Of a stretch of 64,000 bases of DNA, positions 45,121 to 53,715 are shown piece after piece. Under the pieces are notes generated by a model that worked only from the letters and a program-made list of their open reading frames with translations, had not been told where the DNA came from and ran no database searches. The DNA comes from JBCCGR01 sp039029195 (lineage in GTDB: Bacteria; Pseudomonadota; Alphaproteobacteria; Rhizobiales; Rhizobiaceae). Location: contig JBCCGR010000002.1 in NCBI GenBank assembly GCA_039029195.1, forward strand, positions 124,001-188,000, given 5' to 3'. The translations under genes were made by a program, and so were the position numbers. How positions within the stretch are numbered: position 1 is the first letter of the stretch; every line of letters begins with the position of its first letter.

Positions 45121-46209
45121 ATGGATCGTCGTTCATTTATCAAAAAGGCGGGCGTCGCCGGTACGGTTGGCACGGCAGCTCTTGCTGCTCCAGCGATTGC
45201 GCAAGAGCGCAAAACCATGACCATCGTGTCAACCTGGCCACGGGATTTCCCGGGTCTGGGTATTTCTGCGCAGCGACTGGCGGCTCGCATCACCGAATTG
45301 TCGGAAGGCAAGCTCACAACCGAATATTTCGCCGCTGGTGAGCGTGTTGGTGCATTTGACTCGTTTGACGAAGTCGCATCAGGCAACTCGCAAGCCTATA
45401 TCGCTGCTGACTACTACTGGGTTGGGCGTCATCCTGGCTTTGCCTACTACACATCTGTGCCATTCGGCATGACCACGCCAGAATGGAATGCGTGGATCAA
45501 GTTCAAAGACGGACAGGCCCTTTGGGATAAACTGTCGGGTGAATTTGGCCTGAAAGCACTGCCATGTGGATCGACCGGAACCCAGGCCGGTGGCTGGTTC
45601 AATAAGGAAATTGAAAGCCCTGACGACCTCAAAGGTCTGAAGATGCGTATTCCTGGTCTTGGCGGCTCCGTGATGTCGAAGCTTGGCGCTTCCACGGTTT
45701 CACTGCCCGGTGGTCAGATTTACGAAAATCTCGTTTCCGGTGCAATTGAAGCGACAGAGTGGGTTGGTCCTTACAATGACTACTTCATGAAGTTCTATGA
45801 AGCTGCCAAATTCTACTACACCGGCGGCATGCACGAGCCAGGTGGTGGTCTTGCTTTCGGCATGAACGCATCCTGGTGGGGATCGCTTTCTGATTGGGAA
45901 AAAGCCGTTATCGCTGCTGCTTGTTACGAAGAGCATGCTGCTTCTCACGAAGAAAACATGGCAAACAACGGTGCCTACCTTGCACGGTTGGTTGCGGATC
46001 ACGGCGTGCAAGTCCGGGCGTTCAACGACGACATCTGGGATGCCTTTGGTGAGGGTGCTGCTGAAGTGTTTGAAGAAACACGCGCGCATTCCGATCTTGC
46101 GGCTGAAATCGACAAGAGCTTCCAGGCCAGCCTGCGCGAAGTTGGTGGATTTATGTCCAAATTTGAGGGCACATTCGTAAACCAGCGCAACCGGGTGCTG
46201 GATCTCTAA
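45121..46209 (+). CDS. TRAP transporter substrate-binding protein (DctP/TakP type)
   Basis: Periplasmic solute receptor of 362 residues. The Tat signal MDRRSFIKKAGVAGTVGTAA ends at AIAQ (about residue 28), so it is exported folded. The mature part begins KTMTIVSTWPRDFPG, with DctP-family segments GLKMRIPGLGGSVMSKLG and VSGAIEATEWVGPYNDY, resembling TakP-type receptors for 2-oxo acids. The frame is open upstream, but the ATG at 45121 after GGGAGG fits the signal peptide. A hairpin after the stop may keep its level above the permeases. Exact ligand unknown. Confidence 0.9.
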   Translation: MDRRSFIKKAGVAGTVGTAALAAPAIAQERKTMTIVSTWPRDFPGLGISAQRLAARITELSEGKLTTEYFAAGERVGAFDSFDEVASGNSQAYIAADYYWVGRHPGFAYYTSVPFGMTTPEWNAWIKFKDGQALWDKLSGEFGLKALPCGSTGTQAGGWFNKEIESPDDLKGLKMRIPGLGGSVMSKLGASTVSLPGGQIYENLVSGAIEATEWVGPYNDYFMKFYEAAKFYYTGGMHEPGGGLAFGMNASWWGSLSDWEKAVIAAACYEEHAASHEENMANNGAYLARLVADHGVQVRAFNDDIWDAFGEGAAEVFEETRAHSDLAAEIDKSFQASLREVGGFMSKFEGTFVNQRNRVLDL

Positions 46210-46233
46210 TCTGCACAAGATCAGCGACAATTG

Positions 46234-46254
46234 GAGCGGGGATATTCCCCGCTC
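46234..46254 (+). terminator. Attenuating hairpin after the TRAP binding-protein gene
   Basis: GAGCGGGGA-TAT-TCCCCGCTC is a perfect nine-base stem followed by TTTGCTTG, 25 bases after the stop. It probably acts as a partial terminator, giving excess binding protein over permease, common in binding-protein transport operons. Confidence 0.65.
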
Positions 46255-46442
46255 TTTGCTTGTCAAAGCGCCATCAGAGCGCTGACGGGGAACGAAACCA
46301 CGCCTTTGTGAATGGTGTGGCGTCACAGGGAACAGTACGCCAGCCCAGATGAAGCCTGATTGCGTCGGGATCAAGTTTGCCTTAGCGGCGAAGCGGCTCG
46401 ACTTTTCCTTTGGCTCGGCTGTGTTTTGCAGGGAGGCTCCCG

Positions 46443-47438
46443 ATGTCCGGGGATGATGCAACCGAGGTAATTTCCAGGGAGGGCAGGCCCGCAATCCTGG
46501 TACGTGGGTTTGGCTGGCTGTCACTCAGCATCCTCGTAGCCTTCCTTATCAGCAATGTTTTGGTGGTTGCCTACCGGTTCCCGGGGGCAGATCAGGCGTT
46601 CACTGGTGGTGGCACTCAAGCCTACATCCAGTTGGCGCTTTACATTTTGGCGATTGTCGTGGCCGTGGGTGGTGTTCTTAAAACGCCGAACCGTTCGCTG
46701 CGGTGGGACGCACGCATAATCTGCGATTTCAACATATATCTGGTTCGCGCCTGTTTCTGGACGGTTCTGTTTGTCGGGCTGATTGATTTCGCCATAGCAT
46801 TTATGCGGGTTGAAAAACTGCTGACTGTTTTCTTGAGCGACGACACCGCACGCTCGATGGGTCTTGGGCGATTTGTTGGCCCTTATGTGCATGTGCCGTT
46901 GATGGTCGCGGGTTTTGTGGTTGCAATGTTCACACGGACCCTGGGATTTACCTGGCTTGCCCTGCTTATCGTAATCGCGGAACTGGCAATCGTCATTTCT
47001 CGGTTCGTTTTTTCCTACGAACAGGCATTCATGGGTGATCTGGTTCGATATTGGTACGCGGCGCTGTTCCTGTTTGCATCCGCCTACACCTTGCTTGATG
47101 AGGGCCACGTGCGCGTTGACGTTCTCTATGCCGGGTTCTCCAATAAAACCAAGGGGTTTGCCAACGCCATCGGATCGATCCTGTTTGGCATGACAACAGC
47201 CTGGGTAATCATCATCATCGGCTTCAATGGCAGGACGGCTGTGATCAACAGCCCGGTCGCCAGCTTTGAGGTATCTCAATCCGGTGGAACCGGCATGTTC
47301 ATCAAGTATCAGATGGCTGCCTTTTTGGGTGTGTTCGCCATCACCATGCTGATCCAGTTTGTAAGCTATTTATTTGAGGCCGTCGCTGACTGGCGCGATG
47401 AACCCGGGCGGCGCGAACCAGCCGCCGTTGCACATTGA
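46443..47438 (+). CDS. TRAP transporter small permease subunit (DctQ type)
   Basis: A 331-residue membrane protein from the ATG at 46443 after GGGAGG; the frame opens at 46410. Eight or so hydrophobic segments are visible, more than the four of a minimal DctQ, as in TakQ-type subunits: for example SLSILVAFLISNVLVVAY near the N-terminus and FLGVFAITMLIQFVSYLFEA near the end. YAALFLFASAYTLLDEGHVRVDV is a family-typical DctQ segment. It precedes the large permease gene by 10 bases. Confidence 0.87.
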   Translation: MSGDDATEVISREGRPAILVRGFGWLSLSILVAFLISNVLVVAYRFPGADQAFTGGGTQAYIQLALYILAIVVAVGGVLKTPNRSLRWDARIICDFNIYLVRACFWTVLFVGLIDFAIAFMRVEKLLTVFLSDDTARSMGLGRFVGPYVHVPLMVAGFVVAMFTRTLGFTWLALLIVIAELAIVISRFVFSYEQAFMGDLVRYWYAALFLFASAYTLLDEGHVRVDVLYAGFSNKTKGFANAIGSILFGMTTAWVIIIIGFNGRTAVINSPVASFEVSQSGGTGMFIKYQMAAFLGVFAITMLIQFVSYLFEAVADWRDEPGRREPAAVAH

Positions 47439-47448
47439 GGACCGGCTG

Positions 47449-50106
47449 ATGGAACTGCTTTTTCTCGCGATTCTGGTTCTAATTATGGCCGTGGCCCTTG
47501 GGTCAGGGTACCCGGTGGCATTTGCCCTACCGGGCGCTGCAATCATTACAATTTCTCTGGCCGCAGCAACCGGCTATGTTTTTGAGGGAAACACCGACGC
47601 GTATTTTCATTCAGGTGGCCCGAGCCAGTGGCTGTCGGCGGGTGTAACCAATCTGCGCGGTGTTTACTGGGACGTGGACCGCGACACGCTGATCGCCATC
47701 CCACTGTTCATTTTTATGGGCATCATGTTGCAGCGTTCCAAGATCGCTGAAGACCTGCTGGTGACCATGGCACAGCTGTTTGGCCCGATACCGGGCGGCC
47801 TTGGTATTTCGGTGGTGTTTGTTGGGGCGCTGCTTGCTGCGACCACCGGCATTGTGGGCGCTACTGTTGTTGCGATGGGCTTGATTTCACTCCCGGCAAT
47901 GCTGCGCAATAATTATTCCAAGCCACTGGCGACCGGGACAATCGCAGCGTCTGGAACGCTGGGTCAGATCATTCCGCCGTCGATTGTGCTAATCATCCTT
48001 GCCGACCAGTTGGCGTCTGCCACCGATCAGGCAAGCACCGCGCGTAAGGCTCTCCACAAAGAATCGACCGGCGAATTGTCCATGCCTTCGGCCTTCGATG
48101 TGGCATCGACCAGTGCGGGTGAAATGTTCCTTGGGGCGTTTCTTCCCGGACTTGTGTTGGTCGGGCTGTACATGGCCTATATCCTCATTTCGGCCCTGCT
48201 ACGACCCAACACCGCTCCTGCAGTGCCCTATGAGGGTGATTTTGACGGCAAGTTCTGGGGCAAAGTTGCCCTCACGCTGATCCCACCTCTGGCGCTGATC
48301 TTCCTCGTTCTCGGCTCGATAATTGCAGGCATTGCCACGGTTAATCAGGCGGGGGCAATCGGGGCTGCTGGCGCTCTGGTGATGGCGGGATACAGGCTAA
48401 CTGAAGGTTCTCGCACCACATATTACCCGGCCATTCTTGCAATCATCGCACTGGCCATCGCTGGTTTTGCGCTTTCCAACTATCCCATGAACGTAAAGGC
48501 AATACGCACAAGTTCCGATTCGTTCGGGATCTTTCTGGGGGCAGTTGCCACAGTGCTATTGTTGGCGGCGCTGGCATGGAGCGGTTGGCGAGCGCTCAAG
48601 ATTGAAGACACGCTGCGTGGCGTGATGATCGAAACCGCCAAAACCACGTCTTTGGTGTTCATCATCCTGCTTGGTGCGGCGATGCTCACCGCTGCATTCC
48701 GTGCATTTGGCGGTGAAGAACTGGTACGCGACTTTCTCACATCGCTTCCAGGCGGATTCTGGACACAGTTCATCATCGTGATGGCGGTGATCTTTATTCT
48801 AGGCTTCTTTCTCGACTTCATCGAGATCGCGGTTGTGGTTGTGCCCATCGTGGCGCCCATCCTGTTGATGGACCCGGGTGCCAACATCACTGCCGTTTGG
48901 CTTGGTGTTATGATCGGCCTGAACATTCAGACGTCGTTTTTGACGCCGCCATTCGGATTTGCCCTTTTCTACCTGCGTGGCGTTGCCCCTGCTGTCGTGA
49001 AGACGCTCGACATGTACAAGGGCGTTATCGCGTTTATCTGCCTGCAATTGCTGGCGCTGTTCATTGTTGGCTTCTATCCGCAACTGGTGAACTATCTGCC
49101 AAACCGGGTTTCGTTCCTGTCTGAAACGTCTCCACCACCACGAAATCCGAAGCTCCAGATTTGTCTCGAAGAATATGTGATATCCGAGATTCAGTCAGAT
49201 GGTGACCGCCTGAAGTCTGCCATCGCGAAGGTGAAGTCTATTGATCTGACGGTGCTGCCCAAACGGGAAGCGAAGTCCCTGACGGACGCATTTGCGCTCG
49301 GCGAAGAATTGTTCACAAAATATCCCAAGATCGGTGAGGCGGTGGCCGCCGTAGAAGACGCAAGCGGAGAATTCCGCCCGTTGCACCGGCAGGTTCGTTC
49401 CATTGAAGCGCGCATGCGCAAACATGATGCGGAAATCAAGGACATGAAGACGGCACTCAGCCGTGCCAAGGGGCGTGGCGATACCAATGCCGCAGAAAGG
49501 TCGCAGGCTTCCATTGACGCTGAAACTGCTGCTCGCGATGAGCTGGCGACCACGATACCGGCGGAGTGGAAAGATAAGAGCAAAGCTTTTGTCGAGCTCA
49601 CAAAGGCGGAAGCAAAAGCACGCTCCGATTGGCGCCGGTCAGCGGATAAGTCCTATGAGCCGATTGCGGCCATGATCACCCTGCTTGACGGTGCTGCCGA
49701 TCTTGAAGCCATTGGTCCGGCAATTGACGCGCTGGAAGCCAAGATCGCCGATGGCGATGCCGAGGAGCTTCAGAATGACATCAAAGCGCTGACCTCTCAG
49801 ATCTCCGCCGCAAATGGCGATCGGAAAATCGGCAGCCCGTTGGCGAAAATCAGGCGCGCTCTGCGCAAGAAGCCGGACGAGCGTGATGGATTTGCCAAAT
49901 TCTTCGAAGATTCCCGAAAGGCCTATCAGAGTGATCTGGCCTGGAAACTGGAAGCCGCAAAGGCGGTGTTGCCGGGTCTGAAGACCTATGAAGCGGAGAT
50001 TCGCGATACGTTCGGCATCAGGCTTCAGCAACGGCTGCCAAGAGAGCACGCATTGTACATTGCGTCATGCAGCTCCGGTCACCGGGACATTTCGCTGAAT
50101 TTCTAG
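47449..50106 (+). CDS. TRAP transporter large permease (DctM type) with long C-terminal extension
   Basis: An 885-residue protein from the ATG at 47449. Residues 1 to about 555 are the DctM membrane core, with VGALLAATTGIVGATVVAMG, SGTLGQIIPPSIVLIILADQ and NIQTSFLTPPFGFALFYLRG. About 330 further residues follow (from near SETSPPPRNPK), hydrophilic, helical and rich in Ala, Lys, Glu and Asp, with heptad-like coiled coil (EARMRKHDAEIKDMK). Ordinary large permeases end where this extension begins. The base composition does not change visibly and the frame is continuous, so it is a real fusion; its role is unknown. Confidence 0.88.
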   Translation: MELLFLAILVLIMAVALGSGYPVAFALPGAAIITISLAAATGYVFEGNTDAYFHSGGPSQWLSAGVTNLRGVYWDVDRDTLIAIPLFIFMGIMLQRSKIAEDLLVTMAQLFGPIPGGLGISVVFVGALLAATTGIVGATVVAMGLISLPAMLRNNYSKPLATGTIAASGTLGQIIPPSIVLIILADQLASATDQASTARKALHKESTGELSMPSAFDVASTSAGEMFLGAFLPGLVLVGLYMAYILISALLRPNTAPAVPYEGDFDGKFWGKVALTLIPPLALIFLVLGSIIAGIATVNQAGAIGAAGALVMAGYRLTEGSRTTYYPAILAIIALAIAGFALSNYPMNVKAIRTSSDSFGIFLGAVATVLLLAALAWSGWRALKIEDTLRGVMIETAKTTSLVFIILLGAAMLTAAFRAFGGEELVRDFLTSLPGGFWTQFIIVMAVIFILGFFLDFIEIAVVVVPIVAPILLMDPGANITAVWLGVMIGLNIQTSFLTPPFGFALFYLRGVAPAVVKTLDMYKGVIAFICLQLLALFIVGFYPQLVNYLPNRVSFLSETSPPPRNPKLQICLEEYVISEIQSDGDRLKSAIAKVKSIDLTVLPKREAKSLTDAFALGEELFTKYPKIGEAVAAVEDASGEFRPLHRQVRSIEARMRKHDAEIKDMKTALSRAKGRGDTNAAERSQASIDAETAARDELATTIPAEWKDKSKAFVELTKAEAKARSDWRRSADKSYEPIAAMITLLDGAADLEAIGPAIDALEAKIADGDAEELQNDIKALTSQISAANGDRKIGSPLAKIRRALRKKPDERDGFAKFFEDSRKAYQSDLAWKLEAAKAVLPGLKTYEAEIRDTFGIRLQQRLPREHALYIASCSSGHRDISLNF

Positions 50107-50294
50107 ACTTGGCGGTTGTCACCGGGGGCGAGAGTGTTTGTGTATTCGCGCGCAGCTGACCGATGGTTGGCTATGCAAATTGTGGAGAAGCGCAAAGCCG
50201 AGGCGTGTCAATCGCATTAAATGTGAGCAAGCAGGAGCCGTGAATGAGGCTGCCTTGAAGATGGCCAAACACCCTTCAAATTGGACTGACCGGT

Positions 50295-50582
50295 TCAGGC
50301 GTTGTAAGAAACTGTCAGTTTCAGATCAAGCGAGTTCAGAATTTTTGTCATTGTGTCCAGGGTCGGGTTGCCGCTTGAACTCAGGGCTTTGTAGAGGGAG
50401 TTGCGGGTTAGTCCGGTCTGCCGGGAGATCTCAGTCATTCCAACTGCTTTGGCCACATCCCCCAGCGCCGTAGCAATCACTTGAGGGTCACCATCCTCGA
50501 AAGCAGCTTCCAGATAGGCGGCTCTGGATTCCGGCGTCTTGATCTGATCCTGAATATTCCATTCGACGGTATCCAGAGGCAT
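50295..50582 (-). CDS. HigA-like antitoxin (addiction module antidote)
   Basis: A 95-residue protein starting at 50582 (MPLDTVEWNIQDQIKTPESR). The C-terminal half is a helix-turn-helix, DVAKAVGMTEISRQTGLTRN then SLYKALSSSGNPTL, followed by LKILNSLDL-type sequence, the pattern of HigA-type putative antidote proteins. The frame is open upstream into the toxin gene but that part is not family-like. The start is one base after the toxin stop, so the pair is translated together. Confidence 0.87.
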   Translation of the reverse strand: MPLDTVEWNIQDQIKTPESRAAYLEAAFEDGDPQVIATALGDVAKAVGMTEISRQTGLTRNSLYKALSSSGNPTLDTMTKILNSLDLKLTVSYNA

Positions 50583-50583
50583 C

Positions 50584-50874
50584 CTAAATCTCCTTGGCCA
50601 ATTCTTTGGCCTGTTTGATGTCCGACTGCTGCGTGGATTTGTTGCCACCGCAAAGCAAAAGAACCACTGTCTGATCCTGATAAGCAAAGTAGACGCGATA
50701 ACCGGGGCCGTACGAAATTCGCAGTTCGTGAACGCCTCGCCCAACCGGCTTCACATCACCTGGATTTCCCAGTTCCAGGCGACGAATGCGCGTATCAATC
50801 CGAGCCTTGGCTCGGTGGTCCCTGAGTTCATCGTACCATTTCTTGTATCGACGCGTCTGCCTCACACGGATCAT
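50584..50874 (-). CDS. RelE/HigB-type toxin
   Basis: A 96-residue protein of the RelE/ParE superfamily addiction-module killer type: RRYKKWYDELRDHRAKARID at the N-terminus, VGRGVHELRISYGPGYRVYF in the middle, and VVLLLCGGNKSTQQSDIKQAKE near the end. Toxins of this class usually cleave mRNA at the ribosome. Toxin-first order matches HigBA. The promoter side carries repeated AAGATACAA and a TTGACA box. Confidence 0.88.
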   Translation of the reverse strand: MIRVRQTRRYKKWYDELRDHRAKARIDTRIRRLELGNPGDVKPVGRGVHELRISYGPGYRVYFAYQDQTVVLLLCGGNKSTQQSDIKQAKELAKEI

Positions 50875-50885
50875 GTGTATAAATA

Positions 50886-50922
50886 AAGATACAAATGATC
50901 AAATGTCAACTACAAGATACAA
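50886..50922. repeat. Direct repeat upstream of the toxin gene, likely operator
   Basis: AAGATACAA occurs at 50886-50894 and 50914-50922, 28 bases apart in the same orientation. On the minus strand TTGACA (50909-50904) lies between them, a good -35 for the toxin-antitoxin promoter. The antitoxin probably binds here. Confidence 0.5.
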
Positions 50923-51098
50923 GGCTGATCTGCAGATGAATTTGGCTTGAACTGAATATGTGGTCCACCGGACTTGTTTCGGCGGAAACGTCAGTCAGTT
51001 CTCACGCACGATAGAGATCACGCATTGTGGTCTACCCAAAGATGTTAAAACTTCGAAGAACTTAGCCACATAAACCCCGTCACCGAGAATGAACCCAA

Positions 51099-52913
51099 TC
51101 AGGACTCACCTGCCTTTTTCTTTCGCGAGAACAGCTCTTTCAGATTGTCCCAAAGTTCAATCTTGGCGCCCTGACGCTTCATGATCGTGCCTTGCTGGAT
51201 GATCGACAGGAAGTTGTTCCAGGCCCAGTAAATCACCAGACCGGCTGGGAACGAGGCCAGCATGAAGGTGAAGAGAACCGGCATCCAGGTGAAAATCATC
51301 TGCTGTGTTGGGTCCGGAGGCGTCGGATTCATGCGCATCTGCAGGAACATGGTGATGCCCATCAGCAGCGGCCACACACCAACAAGCAGCAGATCAGGAA
51401 CGCTGTAAGGTAGCAGACCAAACAGGTTGAAAATCGATGTCGGATCGGGCGCTGCGAGGTCCTGAATCCAGCCAAAGAACGGCGCGTGGCGCATCTCAAT
51501 TGTGACGTAAAGCACCTTGTAGAGCGCGAAGAACACGGGAATCTGAATAAGCACCGGCCAACAGCCAGCGGCAGGATTGATTTTCTCACGCTTGTAGAGC
51601 GCCATCATTTCCTGCTGCTGCTTCTGCCGGTCATCCGGGAAGCGTTCACGAATGGCCGTCATTTCCGGCTGGAACTTCTTCATGTTCGCCATTGAGACAT
51701 AGGATTTGTTGGCAAGCGGAAAGAAGAAGATTTTCAAGAGCACGGTCACAAGCAGGATGGCGACGCCAAAATTGCCCGTAAGCTTGAAGATCCAGTCAAG
51801 CACGTAAAATAGCGGCTTGGTGATAAAGTAGAACCAGCCCCAGTCAATCAGGTTTTGGAACTTGGGGATCGACAGTTCAGTTTCATATTTGTCAACGACC
51901 GCCACGCGCTTTGCCCCGGCGAACAGCCGGTTGGTCACCGTAAATTCGCCCGATCCCGGGATGTTGACGGCCTCACCCAGAAAGTCGACCTGATAAAACG
52001 GGCGGCCTTGCGAGAAATAGCTGTAGTGGGTTTCGAACGGCTGCCCCGGCACAAGGGCCGTGGCCCAATATTTGTCGGTGATGCCCATCCAACCCTGCTG
52101 GGCGGTTGGCTTGGTGATCTGCCGCTCTTCTTCGACGTCTGAATAATCGACCTCGTCGAGGCCTTCTTCACCGACGCTGCCAATCAGACCTTCGTGAAGA
52201 ACCCAGATGCCCTCAACCTTTGGCTTTCCGAAACGGGCAATGCGCCCATAGGGCTTCATGGCAAGCGGTGAGGCGTTTGCGTTGATCACCTTGTCTTCAA
52301 CGGTGAACATATAGGTGTCATCAACCGAGATTGTGCGCTCAAAGGTCAGACCCTTGTCATTGCTCCAGGTCAGAACGATTGGCGATGTTGGCGTCAGCAC
52401 GTCACCAGATTTGACTTTCCAGTCGGTGTTCGGCCCCGGTAGAGCGCCAAGCGCTTCGTTTGGAGACCAGCCGAATTCAGCGAAATATGCATCCTGCATT
52501 TTGCCCGGCGACAGCAGAGTGATTGTGTCACTCGATTTGTCGTACTCGACCCGATAGTCGTTGAGGTGCAAATCATCGATCCGCGCGCCATTCAGGCGAA
52601 GCGATCCGGTGAGCTTGTCTGTTTTGATCTCAATGCGTTGATCTGAAGCAAGTACCGTTTCGCGGTTTTCTGATACGACTGCCGCCGGTGCGGTGCTGCC
52701 GGGAACGGCACCACTCGGCGCGCCTGCCGTATCGGCTGTTCCGTCAGAACCGGTGGCTGGCGTGCCAGACGGTTTAGGTGCGGCGCGGCTCGCTTCAATC
52801 TCGGCTGCCTTGCGTTCCTGCTCAATCCTTGGATTGACCACCATAAACTGCCACAACATAAGAACGCCGATGGACAGCACCATGGCAAGAATGAGATTGC
52901 GATTGCTTTCCAT
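51099..52913 (-). CDS. yidC: Membrane protein insertase YidC
   Basis: A 604-residue insertase for inner-membrane proteins. It has an N-terminal helix (NLILAMVLSIGVLMLWQF), a proline- and alanine-rich linker, a large periplasmic beta domain to about residue 350, then the conserved five-helix core with LLVTVLLKIFFFPLANKSYV, CWPVLIQIPVFFALYKVLYV and FTFMLASFPAGLVIYWAWNN. Follows rnpA by 89 bases; there is no room for yidD between them. The usual downstream neighbour yihA is absent here. Confidence 0.95.
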   Translation of the reverse strand: MESNRNLILAMVLSIGVLMLWQFMVVNPRIEQERKAAEIEASRAAPKPSGTPATGSDGTADTAGAPSGAVPGSTAPAAVVSENRETVLASDQRIEIKTDKLTGSLRLNGARIDDLHLNDYRVEYDKSSDTITLLSPGKMQDAYFAEFGWSPNEALGALPGPNTDWKVKSGDVLTPTSPIVLTWSNDKGLTFERTISVDDTYMFTVEDKVINANASPLAMKPYGRIARFGKPKVEGIWVLHEGLIGSVGEEGLDEVDYSDVEEERQITKPTAQQGWMGITDKYWATALVPGQPFETHYSYFSQGRPFYQVDFLGEAVNIPGSGEFTVTNRLFAGAKRVAVVDKYETELSIPKFQNLIDWGWFYFITKPLFYVLDWIFKLTGNFGVAILLVTVLLKIFFFPLANKSYVSMANMKKFQPEMTAIRERFPDDRQKQQQEMMALYKREKINPAAGCWPVLIQIPVFFALYKVLYVTIEMRHAPFFGWIQDLAAPDPTSIFNLFGLLPYSVPDLLLVGVWPLLMGITMFLQMRMNPTPPDPTQQMIFTWMPVLFTFMLASFPAGLVIYWAWNNFLSIIQQGTIMKRQGAKIELWDNLKELFSRKKKAGES

Positions 52914-53002
52914 TCAGGAAACCTCAAATGAACAGGGTTCGGCGCTTATCGGATTTCTGACGAACCAGTTCGCCAGTGCGGCCTCATGTGGATTAGACGG
53001 TG

Positions 53003-53374
53003 TCATCGCTGGCGTTTCAGCCCACGCTTGAGATCGTATATAAGGTCTTCAAATGGCTTGTACAGCGCTTCGCGTCGGGCAATCAGCACATAGCTTCTTC
53101 CCCTTGTCGCCCGTCCCGGTGCGACAGAGCGAACGACTTCCCTCAAACGGCGTTTGATGCGGTTGCGCTCCACGGCGTTGCCCTGCCTTTTTGTGACGGT
53201 GTAGCCGAACAATGCCGAGCCTGATGGAGAGCGGATCGACAACGCTTTGGACTGCAGGGTGAATGCGGAACAGGAAAAGCGCGGCGAACCGCGCAATGCA
53301 AGAAAGTGCGATCGCTTCTTGAGCGTCACAGTGTGCGTGCAGGCTTCCGGGGTTGAGCTCGTATTGGCTGTCAC
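53003..53374 (-). CDS. rnpA: Ribonuclease P protein component
   Basis: Protein subunit of RNase P, which removes tRNA 5' leaders. The 123-residue frame starts at a GTG; the conserved domain begins near TLKKRSHFLALR, and the RNA-binding motif RNRIKRRLREVVR is clear. A second in-frame GTG at 53326 would give about 107 residues and is an alternative start. Lies 26 bases after rpmH, the near-universal arrangement. Confidence 0.92.
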   Translation of the reverse strand: MTANTSSTPEACTHTVTLKKRSHFLALRGSPRFSCSAFTLQSKALSIRSPSGSALFGYTVTKRQGNAVERNRIKRRLREVVRSVAPGRATRGRSYVLIARREALYKPFEDLIYDLKRGLKRQR

Positions 53375-53400
53375 AGCGGAAACCTGTTGCCAGTCAGATG

Positions 53401-53535
53401 TTATGCGGTCAGTTTTTTCCGGCCATGGGCACGGCGGCGGGCAACAACTTTGCGACCAGCGGCTGTGGCGATGCGCGAACGGTATCCGTGGCGGCGTTTA
53501 CGAACCAGTTTGCTTGGCTGATAGGTGCGCTTCAT
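53401..53535 (-). CDS. rpmH: 50S ribosomal protein L34
   Basis: A 44-residue highly basic protein, beginning MKRTYQPSKLVRKRRHGYRS, followed by RIATAAGRKVVARRRAHGRK and ending KLTA. This is the standard L34 sequence with the ribosomal-surface KRTYQPS start. Translated from the minus strand between 53535 and the TAA at 53403-53401. Heads the rpmH-rnpA-yidC operon behind a near-consensus promoter. Confidence 0.97.
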   Translation of the reverse strand: MKRTYQPSKLVRKRRHGYRSRIATAAGRKVVARRRAHGRKKLTA

Positions 53536-53646
53536 AGCTCAAATCCCGCCAACAGACGGGCCCTTCGAAGTTATCCAGAATAAAGTCAGGATGATTTGAA
53601 ATCGGAGGGACTGCTGCAGCTTTCACCCTCCGAAAAATGTTGCAGG

Positions 53647-53675
53647 CTTATAGAAATCGCGATTGCCGACGTCAA
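53647..53675 (-). promoter_or_regulatory. Strong sigma-70 promoter of rpmH
   Basis: On the minus strand TTGACG (53675-53670), 17 bases, then TATAAG (53652-53647): five of six matches in each box with ideal spacing. It gives a leader of roughly 105 nt before rpmH. Confidence 0.75.
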
Positions 53676-53715
53676 GGCTGGATTTGCGCGATTGCGGTCA
53701 CAAGGAACCTCAATT

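Noticed and set aside
52914..53002. Search for yidD between rnpA and yidC
   Set aside because: The 89-base gap is too short for yidD and holds no suitable frame.
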